Part shown: positions 1 to 10,909 of the stretch, piece by piece | How positions within the stretch are numbered: the first letter of the stretch is position 1 | Layout of the letters: each line of letters opens with the position of its first letter | Assembly (NCBI RefSeq): GCF_036884655.1 | Contig: NC_088355.1 | Location: forward strand, 38,693,001 to 38,757,000 | Reading direction: 5' to 3' | Source of the DNA: Musa acuminata AAA Group | Lineage: Eukaryota; Streptophyta; Magnoliopsida; Zingiberales; Musaceae | Length of the DNA: 64,000 bases | Position numbers and translations under genes: made by a program | The notes under the pieces: model-generated | What the model saw: only the letters and a program-made list of their open reading frames with translations | The model's database searches: none | What the model was told of the DNA's origin: nothing

Positions 1-680
1 ACATATCAATAATTTGCATTACATCTGTGAACGAAAGTTCTTTGGACAATTTTGTTCATGGCCTAGCTAAGAGCATCTCTTCTATGTTTCACAATTATAG
101 TCATAGTTTTCTTTTTTGTATTCATGCCTCTTATGGCTTCATTTCACTTTTACTCTGCTGATTAAAGCAGTGTTGAACATCACTTTTACTACAAAAGAAA
201 AATATAGAAGTTCTTCGAAGATTGATCATGTATTTTTGGTCAAGCTTTTTCTAATTTAAGTGAATGTTTGGTATTGGTATCTGATGTTCTTTCTCCAGAT
301 TCAACGACTTCTTCTCATGACCAAATGTGGATGCTGCAGTTGGCTCTGCAGGGATACATTTTCCTGACAGTATCTATTACTGCAGTTTTTTAGGTTGAAA
401 ACTGCTGTAATATGTACATGAAACTCACTGGCAAAGGTGTATTTTGTTGTAGTGGCTAAATGTGGATGCTGCAGTTGACTCTGATCCCATTTCTGTACTT
501 GCATTGTCAAGTCATTCAGCAGTATGGTAAAAATATCACTGTGCACATTTCATTTATTGTTTTGCTCGAATATCTGAATGAGCAGTAATGTTGATGGATC
601 TTTGCTGATTTTGACCTTTTCTTTTAATGCTCTCTAAAAACATTTTGTGCATCATTCAAGACACTTCTTTTCATCTTCAG
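1..680. other. Non-coding sequence upstream of a helicase exon
   Basis: AT-rich sequence with no convincing exon. It ends in a pyrimidine-rich stretch and an AG that serves as the acceptor of the helicase exon starting at 681, so it is best read as intron. Short open frames here have no recognisable protein content. Confidence 0.5.
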
Positions 681-789
681 GCTGGGAGGGATCTCTCGAA
701 ACTAAGCTAGTTGCTCTTAGCAGGAGGGATATCCTATGCTGTGCTGAGACTGGGAGAGGGAAAACTGCTGCTTTCAGTATCCCCATCAG
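681..789 (+). CDS. DEAD-box RNA helicase, single recognisable exon (partial)
   Basis: A 109-nt open segment flanked by an acceptor (cttcag before 681) and a donor (GT at 790-791). It translates, with two leading nt, to a 35-codon piece containing RRDILCCAETGRGKTAAFSIP, the Q-motif-proximal and Walker A (motif I) part of a DEAD-box ATP-dependent RNA helicase. Family members read AxTGSGKT here; this copy has GRGKT, an Ser-to-Arg change in the P-loop. No further helicase motifs (DEAD, SAT, HRIGR) were found downstream in the window. The next 5.3 kb is a retrotransposon lying in what would be the following intron. Upstream exons would be outside the window. Either a functional gene with its remaining exons to the left, or, more likely given the P-loop change and missing 3' exons, a gene fragment. 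Confidence 0.5.
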
Positions 790-847
790 GTAGTTTTAAC
801 TCCATTTTGTTCGTGCAAGTTGCTTATTCTTGAACACATTCATATAT

Positions 848-1525
848 TGTTGGGAAGAAACATGTTAAAGCGGAATAATTCTTTCCCTCTTTATGTATCA
901 AAATAGGTTTCTCATCAAAATACCAATTTGATATCCAAAAGAAAATATCAACCAGCAAAGCATAAATAATAGAGCAAAAATCAATCACACAGTGAGACCA
1001 AATCTTTTAACGTGAAAAACCCAATGTGGGAAAAATCACGGGATCGTAGTCTACCTCAAACTTTCACTATTAATAATAATGATAACAGATTTACAGTAGG
1101 TCTTCTCTAGAATAACTAGAGGATCAGAATAACATCAAGATCATAGATCTTGGCTCAAGAATAGCATATCTTCATCGTATAGGATGGATCTCCTCAAAAG
1201 AGAATTCTAGGTCTTACAAAGTGGATATCGCAGGAAAGTACCTTAGAGAGGGTAAACTGTAGATCAACATCGTTAGGATTGTAGAGTTTGCTGCAAGGAT
1301 CCTCCACATAAAATTTGGGCCGAAATTGACAACGTTAAGCCACCGATCATCAAGCAGAAAACTCAGAAACTTAATCTTTCTCTCTCTTTTCTCTCTCCTT
1401 CGTCTGCACGTCGTCGCACGCTGCAATCTGATCTCTTTCTCTCTCCTCTTTTTAATTTCTTTCATTTACTGATTTAGGCTCAATAGGCCCAATTGTCCAA
1501 GCCCACATATGGGCTGGACCTAACA
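848..1525 (-). repeat. 3' LTR of the copia element
   Basis: About 678 bp, running TG...CA on the plus strand (tgttggg at 848, taaca ending 1525). It aligns along its whole length with 5536-6192, for example the shared stretches aagaaacatgttaaagcgg and gatcctccacataaaatttg. It is slightly longer than its partner through small indels in the CT-rich part. Confidence 0.92.
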
Positions 1526-1540
1526 ATTCTCCCCCTCAAG
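1526..1540 (-). other. Polypurine tract of the copia element
   Basis: On the minus strand this reads cttgagggggagaat immediately before the 3' LTR, the expected purine-rich primer site for plus-strand DNA synthesis. Confidence 0.85.
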
Positions 1541-1541
1541 C

Positions 1542-4500
1542 TCATATGGTGGGCTTTACCAAGCCCGCTCTTCGCCTACATGCTTCAAGCTTCTCCTTAG
1601 GCAAAGACTTTATCAACATATTTGAACCATTATCATTGGTTTGTACTTTTTCTAATTGTAATTCTTTCATCTCAAGCACATCACGAATCCAATGATATCT
1701 CACATCAATATGCTTCGATCTAGAATGGTATGTTGAATTCTTGGAGAGGTGAATGGCGCTCTGACTATCACAGTAAACAGTATATACTTCCTGTTTCAAG
1801 CCCAATTCCTGTAGAAACTTTTTCATCCATAAAGTTTCCTTACAGGCTTCAGTAACTGCTATGTATTCTGCTTTTGTGGTTGATAGAGCAACACACTTCT
1901 GTAACTTAGACTGCCAAGAGACTGCTCCTCCTGCAAATGTCATCAAGAATCCCGAAGTGGACTTCCTGGAATCAGTATCACCTGCCATGTCCGCATCTGT
2001 GTAGCCTTCTAATATAGGTTCATCACTGCCAAAACATAAACACAACCTGGAAGTACCTCTTAGATATCTTAATATCCATTTTACTACTGCCCAATGTTCC
2101 TTTCTAGGATTTGAGAGAAATCGGCTGACAACTCCAACTGCATGAGCTATATCTAGCCTAGTACAAACCATAGCATACATCAAACTGCCTACTGCAGATG
2201 AGTAAGGCACTCTGGATATTTCTTCTTTTTCTTTCTCACTTGTAGGACATTGTTTCGAATTAAACTTGAAATGACCTGCAAGTGGGGAACAAACTGCTTT
2301 GGTTTTACTCATATTGAATCTTTCAAGAACCTTTTCAATGTAAGTCTCTTGAGATAGCCAAATCTTTCTTTTCTTCCTATCACGAAGAATCTTCATGCCG
2401 AGTATTTGTTTCACTGATCCTAAGTCTTTCATGGCAAAAGACTTATTTAGCTCTCTTTTAAGCTTTTCAATTTTTCCAACATCATGGCCAACAATCAGCA
2501 TATCATCAACATATAGCAGTAAAATAATAAAATCATCATCTGAAAATTTCTTCATAAACACACAATGATCAGATGTGGTTCTATCATACCCTTGGCACAT
2601 CATAAATGAATCAAACTTCTTATACCACTATCTAGGTGCCTGTTTGAGTCCATATAAGCTTTTCTTAAGCTTACATACTAGATTTTCTTTTCCTTTGACT
2701 TTGAAACCTTCTGGTTGCTCCATGTAAATTTCTTCTTCTAAGTCACCATGAAGAAATGCTGTTTTCACATCAAGTTGCTCAATTTCTAAATTCAAGCGGG
2801 CAGCCAAACCAAGATAAACTCGGATAGAGGACATTTTTACAACCGGAGAAAATATTTCTTCAAAGTCAATACCTTTCTTCTGACTGAATCCTTTCACAAC
2901 TAGTCGTGTCTTGTGTCTCTGTTGTGAGTTATTGCTTTCAGTCTTCAATTTATAAACTCACTTATTCTTGAGAGCTTTCTTCTCTTTAGGCAACTTTACC
3001 AAGTCATAGGTGTGGTTCTCAAGCAGAGATCTCATCTCTTCTTGCATGGCTTTAACCCATTCATTCTTATTCTCATGTAGAATAGCTTCTTGGTAAGTTT
3101 CTGGCTCTCCCCCGTCAGTAAGCATAACATACTCATGTGGAGGATATCTGGTAGAGGGTTGTCGCTCTCTAGTGGATCTTCTCAATGAAATCTCAACTGG
3201 TGGTGGAGGTAGCTGTTCAGTTGGTTCAGCATCATCAACTGTAGGTGTATCATCACTGGTATTCTCACCACAATCTTCTTGTTCATCTCCCCCATGATCA
3301 TCATGAACTACAGGTGAAGGAACTGGACCCAAACTCCAAGGAATATAAACAGAGGTTTCTGGCTTCTCAATATTATCACCATCATCAAACAATTGGTCTT
3401 CAAGAAACACAACATCTTTGCTTCTAATAATCTTCTTGTTCACTGGATCCCATAATCTGTACCCAAACTCTTCATGACCATATCCCAAGAAGATACATGT
3501 TTTTGCCTTATTATCAAGCTTGGACCTTTCATCTTTAGGAATATGAACAAATGCTTTACACCCAAAGACTCTCAAATGATTATAAGATATATCTTTTCCT
3601 CTCCATACTCTCTCTGGAACATCACCTTGCAGAGGAACTGATGGAGAAAGATTTATCAGGTCAACTATAGTTCTCATAGCCTCCCCCCAAAATGACTTTG
3701 GTAACTTGGCGTGAGAAAGCATACATTTAATCCTTTCTTCAATGGTTTTGTTCATCCTTTCTGCCACACCATTCTGTTGAGGAGTTTTACGAACTGTTTT
3801 CTCAAGCCTGATACCATGAAACCTGCAATAATTCTCAAAAGGACCCCTGTACTCGCCACCATTATCTGATCGAATACACTTTAGTTTTCTGTCAGTTTCT
3901 CTTTCAACACTGACATGAAACTCCTTGAAAGCATCGAGTACCTGGTCTTTAGATTTCAAAGCAAAAGCCCACACTTTTCTAGAATGGTCATCAATAAAAA
4001 TAACAAAATAAAGAGCACCTCCAAGAGTTCTAGTTTGCATAGTACAAACATCAGTATGAATTAAATCAATAACATCTGATCTTCTAGATGATGGATATGT
4101 CTGAAATGCAACTCTATGTGTTTTTCCAACTAAGCAATGATCACAAGATTTAAGAGATGTACCTTGCAACTCTGGTAATAACTGCTTTCTAGCAAGAGTT
4201 TGAAGTCCCTTCTCGCTGATATGTCCAAGCCTCTTATGCCAAAGATCTATACTTTCACCTTTTCGAATTGCATTAATCTCTCCTTTGTGTAGTTTAGCTT
4301 CCATGACATAAAAAGAGTTAATCTTCTTTCCTTTTGCCACAATTAGAGAACATTTAGTCAGTTTCTACTTACTTTCACAAAAATAGTGTGCAAAACCCTC
4401 ATCATCAAGTTTACCTGTAGATATCAAGTTAAGACGAATATCTGGGACATGCCTTACATCTTTGAGTATCAATTTGCTCCCAATACTGGTCTCCAAGCAA

Positions 4501-5482
4501 ATATCTCCAATACCCACAATCTTAGATGTACCACTGTTTCCCATTCTGACATTACCAAAATCACCAACAGTGTAAGATTTAAAGAAATCACCATGAGAAG
4601 TGACATGAAATGAAGCATCAGAGTCAATTACCCAATTACTATCCTGAGCTACAAGGCTAACACAACCTTCATCACAGACAATTGTGATATTACCTTCAGC
4701 AGCAATTGTATTGGTCTCTTTCTCATTTTTCTTCATTTCATTTTGTTCTCGCTTCCAAAACCTACACTCTTTCTTCATGTGATCTGGCCTATTACAGTGA
4801 AAACATTTGATATCTCTTCTAGACTTAGATCTTCCTCTATAACCATGTGGATTTCTGCTATGACTTCTTCCATGCCTTTCTTGTTTTTCAGTAACAAATG
4901 CCCAGAAGAAGATTCACTGTGTTCTTTCCTTCTGGCATCTTCATTTAGCAAACTGTTTTTAAACATATCTATGGTTAGAGTCCCCTCTGGCGTGGAGTTA
5001 CAAATAGTCACCACATACGTTTCCCAACTTTCTGGTAAAGAACTGAGAAGTAACAATCCCTGCATCTCATCATCTATATTCATTTTCATAGCAACCAACT
5101 TGTTTGCAAGACTCTGAAATAGGCTTATGTGCTCAACAATATTACCACCATCTTTATACTTCAAATTTACAAGCCTTCTGAGGAGAGAAATTCTATTTCC
5201 CACTGTCTTTTTCGCAAAGAGGTTTTCTAACCTTTGCCAAACAACATCAGCTTTGGTTTCATCTGAATTATGCTCATGCAAGTTTATATCCATCCATCTT
5301 CTAATATAGGCAATAGCTTTTCTATGTTGAACTTCTCATTCTTCATCGTCCATAGTAGAAGGTTTATCTTTAACCTTGATAGGCTTATACAAATCTTTGC
5401 AATATAGCAAATCTTTCATCAAACTCCTCCAAGTGGAATAATTTGATGAGTTCAATTTAAACATACCATCTGACTGCTCCAT
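1542..5482 (-). pseudogene. Copia gag-pol polyprotein, broken by stops and a frameshift
   Basis: Reading down the minus strand: gag begins at the Met at 5482 (MEQSDGMFKLNSSNYSTW); a CCHC zinc knuckle (CFHCNRPDHMKKEC) lies near 4750-4815; the protease motif near 4625 reads WVIDSDAS; the integrase HHCC and core (RLGH, HTDVC, DDHSR, ENYC region) occupies 3500-4300; RT spans about 2000-2950 ([22 protein letters not shown]); RNase H (TDADMAGD, ALSTTKAEY) reaches 1542. In-frame stops occur near 5336, 4365, 2958 and 2628, and the frame shifts near 4870-4890 just before the zinc knuckle. The stop at 5336 and that at 2958 sit where Trp is expected. The protease has D-S-D where families usually have D-S/T-G or D-T-A. 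Confidence 0.9.
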
Positions 5483-5520
5483 TTCAATCACACAAGAAAA
5501 ACTAGCACCAAACAACCTGT

Positions 5521-5533
5521 TGCTCTGATACCA
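5521..5533 (-). other. Primer-binding site (initiator tRNA-Met)
   Basis: The minus strand reads TGGTATCAGAGCA two bases inside the 5' LTR. This is complementary to the 3' end of initiator tRNA-Met and is the standard Ty1-copia primer site. Confidence 0.9.
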
Positions 5534-5535
5534 CT

Positions 5536-6192
5536 CGTTGGGAAGAAACATGTTAAAGCGGAATAATTCTTTTTCCTCTTTGTGTATCAAAATATGTTCC
5601 TCATCAAAATACCAACTTGATATCCAAAAGAAAATACCAACCAGCAAAGCATAAATAATAGAGCAAAAATCAATCACACAGAGAGACCAAATCTTTTAAC
5701 GTGGAAAACCTAATGTGGGAAAAATCACGGGACCGTAGTCCACCTCAAACTTCCACTATCAATAATAATGATAACAGGTTTACAGTAGGTCTTCTCTAGA
5801 ATAACTAGAGGATCAGAATAACATCAAGATCATAGATCTTGGCTCAAGAATAGCATATCTTCGTCATATAGGATGGATCTCCTCAAAAGAGAATTCTAGG
5901 TCTCACAAAGTAGATATCGCAGGAAAGTACCTTAGAGAGGGTAAATTGTAGATCAACACCGTTAGGATTGTAGAGTTTGCTGCAAGGATCCTCCACATAA
6001 AATTTGGGCCGAAACTGGCAACGTTCAGCCACCGATCGTCAAGCAGAAAACTGAAACCTAATCTTTCTCTCTCTATTTCTCTCTTCTCTGTATGTCACCG
6101 TACGCTGCAATCTGATCTCTTTCTCTCTCCTTTTTTTTAATTTCTTTTATTTAGTGATTTAGATCAATTGTCCAAGTCTGCTGGACCCAACA
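5536..6192 (-). repeat. 5' LTR of the copia element
   Basis: About 657 bp, matching 848-1525. The terminal base next to the PBS is altered (CG instead of the TG...CA terminus of the other LTR). It contains CT-rich tracts near 6065-6130 and should contain the element promoter, which I could not pinpoint. Confidence 0.92.
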
Positions 6193-6197
6193 TATAT

Positions 6198-6880
6198 ATA
6201 ATTATATATAGCTTAGATCTAAGGGACAACTTGCATACTCATTTGGAATAGCAATATGACTATATGAGTAGAACCCTAGTGCTGCTACAGTTCAATATGG
6301 AGAGCCACCCAAGTGGAGAGATGTTGCTTTAGGATACAACCAAATCCAAGTGACTTTATGTCAATTATCTGCTATCGAATTGTTCGATTGCTCTAATTCA
6401 TCGTAACTAGTCATTAGAAGTTCAAGTCATTTGCAAATATTGCTTTGAAGCATTTTGTTAATGTTATAAATCACTATGGTGTGAAGTTTATTTAATAGTA
6501 TATTTCATCACAATAGTTGAAGGGTACAAACTGTCATGATGGCTTATTAAGGTGGGCAGCTGATCAGTCAATTAAACTGTTTGTATATATGGATAAACAT
6601 AAGCATGCAAGTCTGTTTGCTTCCAGAAGTGGACTTTATCAATATCAATGCGTCAACGGGACCCAAATTAGTGACCTTATCTGTCCTGCCATCGTAGACT
6701 GACTATAAGTATTAGAAACACGGAAAACAACAGGATCATATATTTTTAATGCTGCAAAAATAAATATTAAATGACAATTGAAGATCATAGCTCTTCTAAT
6801 CTTCGGAACGAAGGAATGTTCAATTTGGCTGACGTGCCATGTAAAAATTTTGAGCTCAAGGAGTTTGGAAGATGATAAGA
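6198..6880. other. Flank right of the retrotransposon, no clear gene
   Basis: Continuation of the sequence into which the copia element inserted. A short stretch 6279-6330 looks exon-like (acceptor-like ctacag, then an open run with a YGEPPKW-like translation), but I could not connect it to the helicase and do not call it. The rest shows no coding signal that I recognise. Confidence 0.35.
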
Positions 6881-6894
6881 GACTATTTGATTAG

Positions 6895-7295
6895 ACATCC
6901 GTTCATTGTCCAAAGCGGATAATTTTTTGAGTCTACTGGTCGCACTAATGATCGATCGATCAAATGGTCTCTTTTCAGATTGGCGCTAGAATGAAGCCCG
7001 AGGCCTGCACCTCGACCAAGCAAACTTACTCTTGAGCCGTGCACCTTACCTATGAGCTCTTGGTTCTCATACTCCTCAACCAATATGAGACTAAATGACC
7101 TAATCAGTGCTTTCTCCCATAGGAGACCCAAAGGCTCATAGTCAAGATGAATGACTCGGGAGTGAGTTTGCTCAATCGAGGTGCAGACCTCGGGCTCTCC
7201 TTCTAGTCCCAATATGATAAGGGACCATTTGGTTGGTCAGCCATTGATGCGGCCCGTAGGCTCGCGAGGAATTATCCGCTTTGGGCGATGGGTAT
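6895..7295. repeat. Imperfect ~400-bp hairpin, first copy
   Basis: The left arm runs from caaagcggataatt near 6911 and the right arm ends in aattatccgctttg near 7270-7285. The arms (about 180 bp each) pair through gacctcgattgagcaaactcactcccgag-like sequence, and the turn lies around 7070-7110 (caaccaatatgagactaaat). Transcription in either direction would give a long fold-back RNA. Confidence 0.7.
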
Positions 7296-7849
7296 ACTCA
7301 CACGGTTTTATCCTTTTGGAGCATGTGAGATCCAAAAGGCACTTCTGAGGGTAAAGAGACCTAGCGGACTTATGAGCCCTTGGGTCTCATACTCCTCAAC
7401 TAATGTAAGATTAAATGGCCTTATCAATGCTCCCTCTCGTAGGGGAGCCAAGGGCTCATAGCCAAGGTGCACGACTCAGGAGTAAGTTTGCTCGACCGAG
7501 GTGCAGGCCTTGGGCCCTCCTTCTAGCACCAATCTGATAAGAGACAATTTAGTCGACCGGCCATTGGTGTGGCCCGTAGGCTCGCGAGGAATTGTCCACT
7601 TTATGTGATGGGTGTACCTGTACAGTTATGTCCTTTTCGGAATATGTAAGCTCCAAAAGATGCCTATGAGGATAAGGAAAACCTGGCGGATTTATGAGCC
7701 TTGGGTTCCCATACTGATGCCAACACTGATAAGATCATTTAGTCTCATATTGATTGAAGAGTATGGAAACTAAGGACTCGTGAGTCCATCATGTATCCCT
7801 TAAAATGAAACATATGAGCCAACCATTTGATCGAACATTCATCTATCGC

Positions 7850-8240
7850 CTAAAGCGGATAATTCCTCGTGAGCTTATGGGTCGCACCAATGACCAATCG
7901 ACCAAATGGTCCCTTATTAAATTGTCGCTAGGAGGAGGGCTCGAGACTTGCACCTCGATCAAGCAAACTCACTCTTGAGTCGTGCACCTTGGTTATAAGC
8001 CCTTGGTTCTCATACCCCTCATCCAATATGAGACTAAATGATTTTATCAATGCTCACTCTCGTAGGGGACTAAAGGACTCATAGCCAAGGTGCACGGCTC
8101 GGGAGTAAGTTTGCTCGACCGAGGTGCAGGCCTCAGGCCCTCCTTCTAATGTCAATCTAATAAGGGACCATTTGGTCGGCCAACCATTGGTGTGGCACGT
8201 AGGCTCACAAGGAATTGTCCGCTTTGGACGATAGGCATAC
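7850..8240. repeat. Imperfect ~390-bp hairpin, second copy
   Basis: Same architecture as 6895-7295: left arm from cctaaagcggataattcc near 7851, right arm ending aggaattgtccgctttgg near 8211-8228, with a turn near 8020-8060. Left arms of the two copies resemble each other, as do the right arms, so an entire palindromic unit was duplicated. Confidence 0.7.
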
Positions 8241-8560
8241 TCGCACGGTTTTGTCCTTTTCGGAGCATGTGAGCTCCAAAAGATGCCTATGAGGATAAGG
8301 GAGAACCGACGGACTTATGTGCCCTGAGTTTCCAGACTAGCGCCAGATAAGGTTATTTAGTCTCGTATTAGTTAAGGAGTATGGAAACCAAGGGCTCATA
8401 AGTCCGTCATGTCTCTCTTACTGAGCTCACATGCTTTGAAAGGGACAAAATCGTATTGGTACACTTATCGTCCAAGGCGGATAATTCCTCGCAAGCTTAC
8501 GAATCGCACCGATGATCAACCGACAAAATGATCTTTATCAAGGAGGAAAAAAAAACTTGG

Positions 8561-9748
8561 GATGAAACATATGAGCCAATCGTTCTTAAGGTTTTGCCCC
8601 TAATACCTCTCGTCAAGACAAAAAAAAAAACCGTAGAGGTCGTCGGCAAAATCATATCTTAGACATAAAGTTAAGTTTGGTTGTGTCATTCTTGGGGTCA
8701 AGATCGACGTAAAATTACACGTCTTCCCATTTATAGTCGGCATGAAGGTTCCGTCGCTGTCGAGCTGTGGTTCAGTCTCTTGGGGTCTACATTGGGTTCG
8801 CTAAACAAATAATGGTCCGAATGAGCCACCTATAATCTTTGTCCCGGCTATATTACTATATTGTTATGTGCTCGCTAATGTGAACACTAACATAACTATC
8901 GTAGAAGAAGGAAAACAAAGTGGATGGGGACATGTCGAGCTGACTAGCAGTACGAGGACAGGTATTCGTGGATGGTGACAGGTCGCCTCTGCAAGATCGT
9001 CACCCAGTGCGACCCACATCACATGTCAGCAGTCCTTCCTCTTATTGATCTGAACATTGCGGAATCGAAGCAATGAAAGGCTCCGAAACCAACCAGATTG
9101 TTCCCATCCCACGGATGTTCATTTTGGTGCCCCTTTAGCATCCCAAGGCCATGCATTCAAGTGTCCGAGAAATGTCATGAGACAGGATGAACCGTATACT
9201 AAGGCTTGATGTTTTGTGTGCATTCCGCAACGGGAATGATCAGTATGTTATAAACAACTATTTATGATACATTTCTCGTTACCATCTTCTTGAACCCGTG
9301 ATGAAAGAGATGGTCAGTCTTTGCGGAAGCCAACAAATCCAATTTCATCCTCGTCTGTGGAAGTCTCGCATAGATTCCATAGGTTTTGGATGGTGCTGAC
9401 CGTTAACTAATCTTTATGTGCATGGTTACATGACCTTCCTCGTTTACCTTAGGTGATATGTGTTACACAGATGTCAAATAACTTCGTTCCGGTATTACTA
9501 CGAAGCTAGTCGTCCAAGTCGTCGATCTGGCCGACCTCTCTGCTTTCTTGCCAGTATTCATGGTGTTTACACTGGAATGATTCCGTTCAGGAGGACACAG
9601 GCTGACGCTAGGAAGGTGACATGACATGTCTCGTGTTGGCGTCCTCTGTGCCTGACACTTGATATATTCCCCCTACCAAAATATGAACTGCCAAGACCGG
9701 ACCATAGCCACTGCATCTGATATGGTCTTCACCATTACATAGCAAGCC
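8561..9748. other. Intergenic, no gene recognised
   Basis: No convincing reading frame or repeat boundary. The phrase gatgaaacatatgagccaa at 8552-8571 also occurs near 7804, so the left edge still belongs to the repeat block. The right end is presumably the promoter of the WRKY gene at 9831. Confidence 0.4.
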
Positions 9749-9774
9749 CTCTCTCTCTCTCTCTCTCTCTCTCT
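9749..9774. repeat. (CT)13 microsatellite in the WRKY 5' region
   Basis: A 26-bp CT dinucleotide run about 57 bp upstream of the WRKY start codon, probably in the 5' leader. Confidence 0.9.
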
Positions 9775-9830
9775 TGCATCCAACATAGGATAGTAGCAAA
9801 CAAGCAGTCCTGCCTCGCGCAATCGCCAAG

Positions 9831-10824
9831 ATGAAGGGGGGGAACACACCGCATGCCGAAGCCGCAGCGCTGTCGCCATGTGCCCGTCGCGCGGCGATCC
9901 AAGACATCAGTCGAGCGCATGAACTCACGAGCCAACTGCAAGCTGTTCTCCTGCACTTGCCTGCTGGTAGCTGGTCGCAGCTGGGACAAGACATGGCGAA
10001 GCAGATACTGCAGCTCACCACCTCCGCTCTCTCCACCCTCCAATTCTGCGGCTGTGGGGCATCCGACGACGGCGGAACTGGCAATTGTTCCGGCGAACTG
10101 AGCAAGAGCTCGGAGGGAAGGGATGGGCTTCATGGCCGTCAGACAAGGTAATTGGATTGCAGGTCTTGTAGTTCCCTCACTTGGTCATCAGCAACTCTCT
10201 TATCTGACCAAGGAAGCTGCAGGAGGAAGAACAAAACATCGACCAAGGTTAAGACGACTGTGCCCTATGAGGATGGCTATCAATGGAGGAAGTATGGGCA
10301 GAAAACTATCAACGATGCAATGTATCCGAGGTGATCTTCCTCAGTCAAGGTTTTCTCCTGTACTTTCTGGTTTGGATCTTGTGAGTTCTGACACATGATT
10401 CCCACACAGGTGCTACTACAAGTGCACTTACAGGGACGAGCAAGGATGCCCGGCGACGAAGACAGTGCAGCAACAGGATAGCTATGCCGACCCACCCACT
10501 TTCATGGTGGAGTACAGCATGAAACACACCTGCAAAACCCCCCAGACCATCTTCCCCGTACTGATGGTGGAATCCTCCCCACAGAAAGCCTCCCTCCATG
10601 GCAGCGATTCCACCGGATCATCGGACTTGCAGGACCTGCACCTTTCTCCTCCCTCGTCGGTCGTCACCCATAGCGAGAGCCACGACAAGTGCTCGTCAAG
10701 CAATGAACAAGAACAGCCATGTCAACACGAAGTCTTGATCACAGTAAATACGCTTGACGAATTGGATATGGAGTCGATGGATCTGTTCATGGGAAACTTT
10801 GATGGATGGTTCTGCGTTGAATGA
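9831..10824 (+). CDS. WRKY: WRKY transcription factor, group III (first of two)
   Basis: Nuclear DNA-binding regulator of W-box (TTGAC) promoters, typically in defence or senescence. Exons 9831-10147, 10223-10330, 10410-10824; the joined frame is 840 nt, 279 residues. The N-terminal part (1-105) includes AHELTSQLQAVLL, like the helical region of group III members. The WRKY domain has WRKYGQK at 127-133 and the zinc ligands C147, C155, H181, C183 (C-X7-C-X25-H-X-C). The HTC ending and the intron after the PR codon before CYYKC are group III marks. The usual group III spacer is X23; two extra residues lie in the QQQDSYADPP loop. The acidic C-terminus ends FMGNFDGWFCVE. Both introns are phase 2 and GT-AG. 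The acceptor at 10222 is chosen because it is the only one that keeps frame with the conserved domain. A second group III WRKY lies 2.2 kb downstream. Confidence 0.9.
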
Positions 10825-10846
10825 GGCCAGTCAACTTTAGACTTCC

Positions 10847-10906
<60 letters not shown>
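10847..10906. repeat. (TA)n(GA)n compound microsatellite
   Basis: A TA run at 10847-10870 followed by a GA run at 10871-10906, just after the first WRKY stop codon and probably within its 3'UTR. Likely length-polymorphic. Confidence 0.9.

Positions 10907-10909
<3 letters not shown>

Larger units (their letters stand above)
848..6192 (-). mobile_element. Ty1-copia LTR retrotransposon, Tnt1/Tork-like, inactivated
   Basis: A full-length 5.3-kb element read on the minus strand: 5' LTR (5536-6192), primer-binding site, gag, protease, integrase, reverse transcriptase and RNase H, polypurine tract, 3' LTR (848-1525). Integrase before RT is the Ty1-copia order. The protease-linker region resembles tobacco Tnt1, so I place it near the Tork lineage (from memory). 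Both outer flanks read TATAT (843-847 and 6193-6197), a 5-bp target-site duplication, although the site is low complexity. The two LTRs look very similar, suggesting a fairly recent insertion, but the coding part carries several stop codons and a frameshift, so the copy cannot be autonomous. Confidence 0.93.
6880..8560. repeat. Block of nested inverted and direct repeats (unknown family)
   Basis: The same few sentences of sequence recur in both orientations. gcggataattcctcg-type segments lie near 6917, 7857 and 8477. Their reverse complements (cgaggaattgtccgcttt-type) lie near 7268, 7588 and 8211. A second pair of modules, caccttggttataagccc versus agccaaggtgcacg, also recurs. Similarity is imperfect, so copies have diverged. 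No protein domain is visible. It could be the non-coding part of a retroelement, a foldback element or a nested duplication. Confidence 0.75.

Noticed and set aside
6517..6702. A 61-codon plus-strand frame right of the copia element
   Set aside because: It starts at TTG, has no recognised domain and cannot be joined to the helicase exon.
9608..10133. Long minus-strand frames opposite the first WRKY exon
   Set aside because: They are antisense to a well-supported WRKY gene and include low-complexity RERERE runs from the CT microsatellite.
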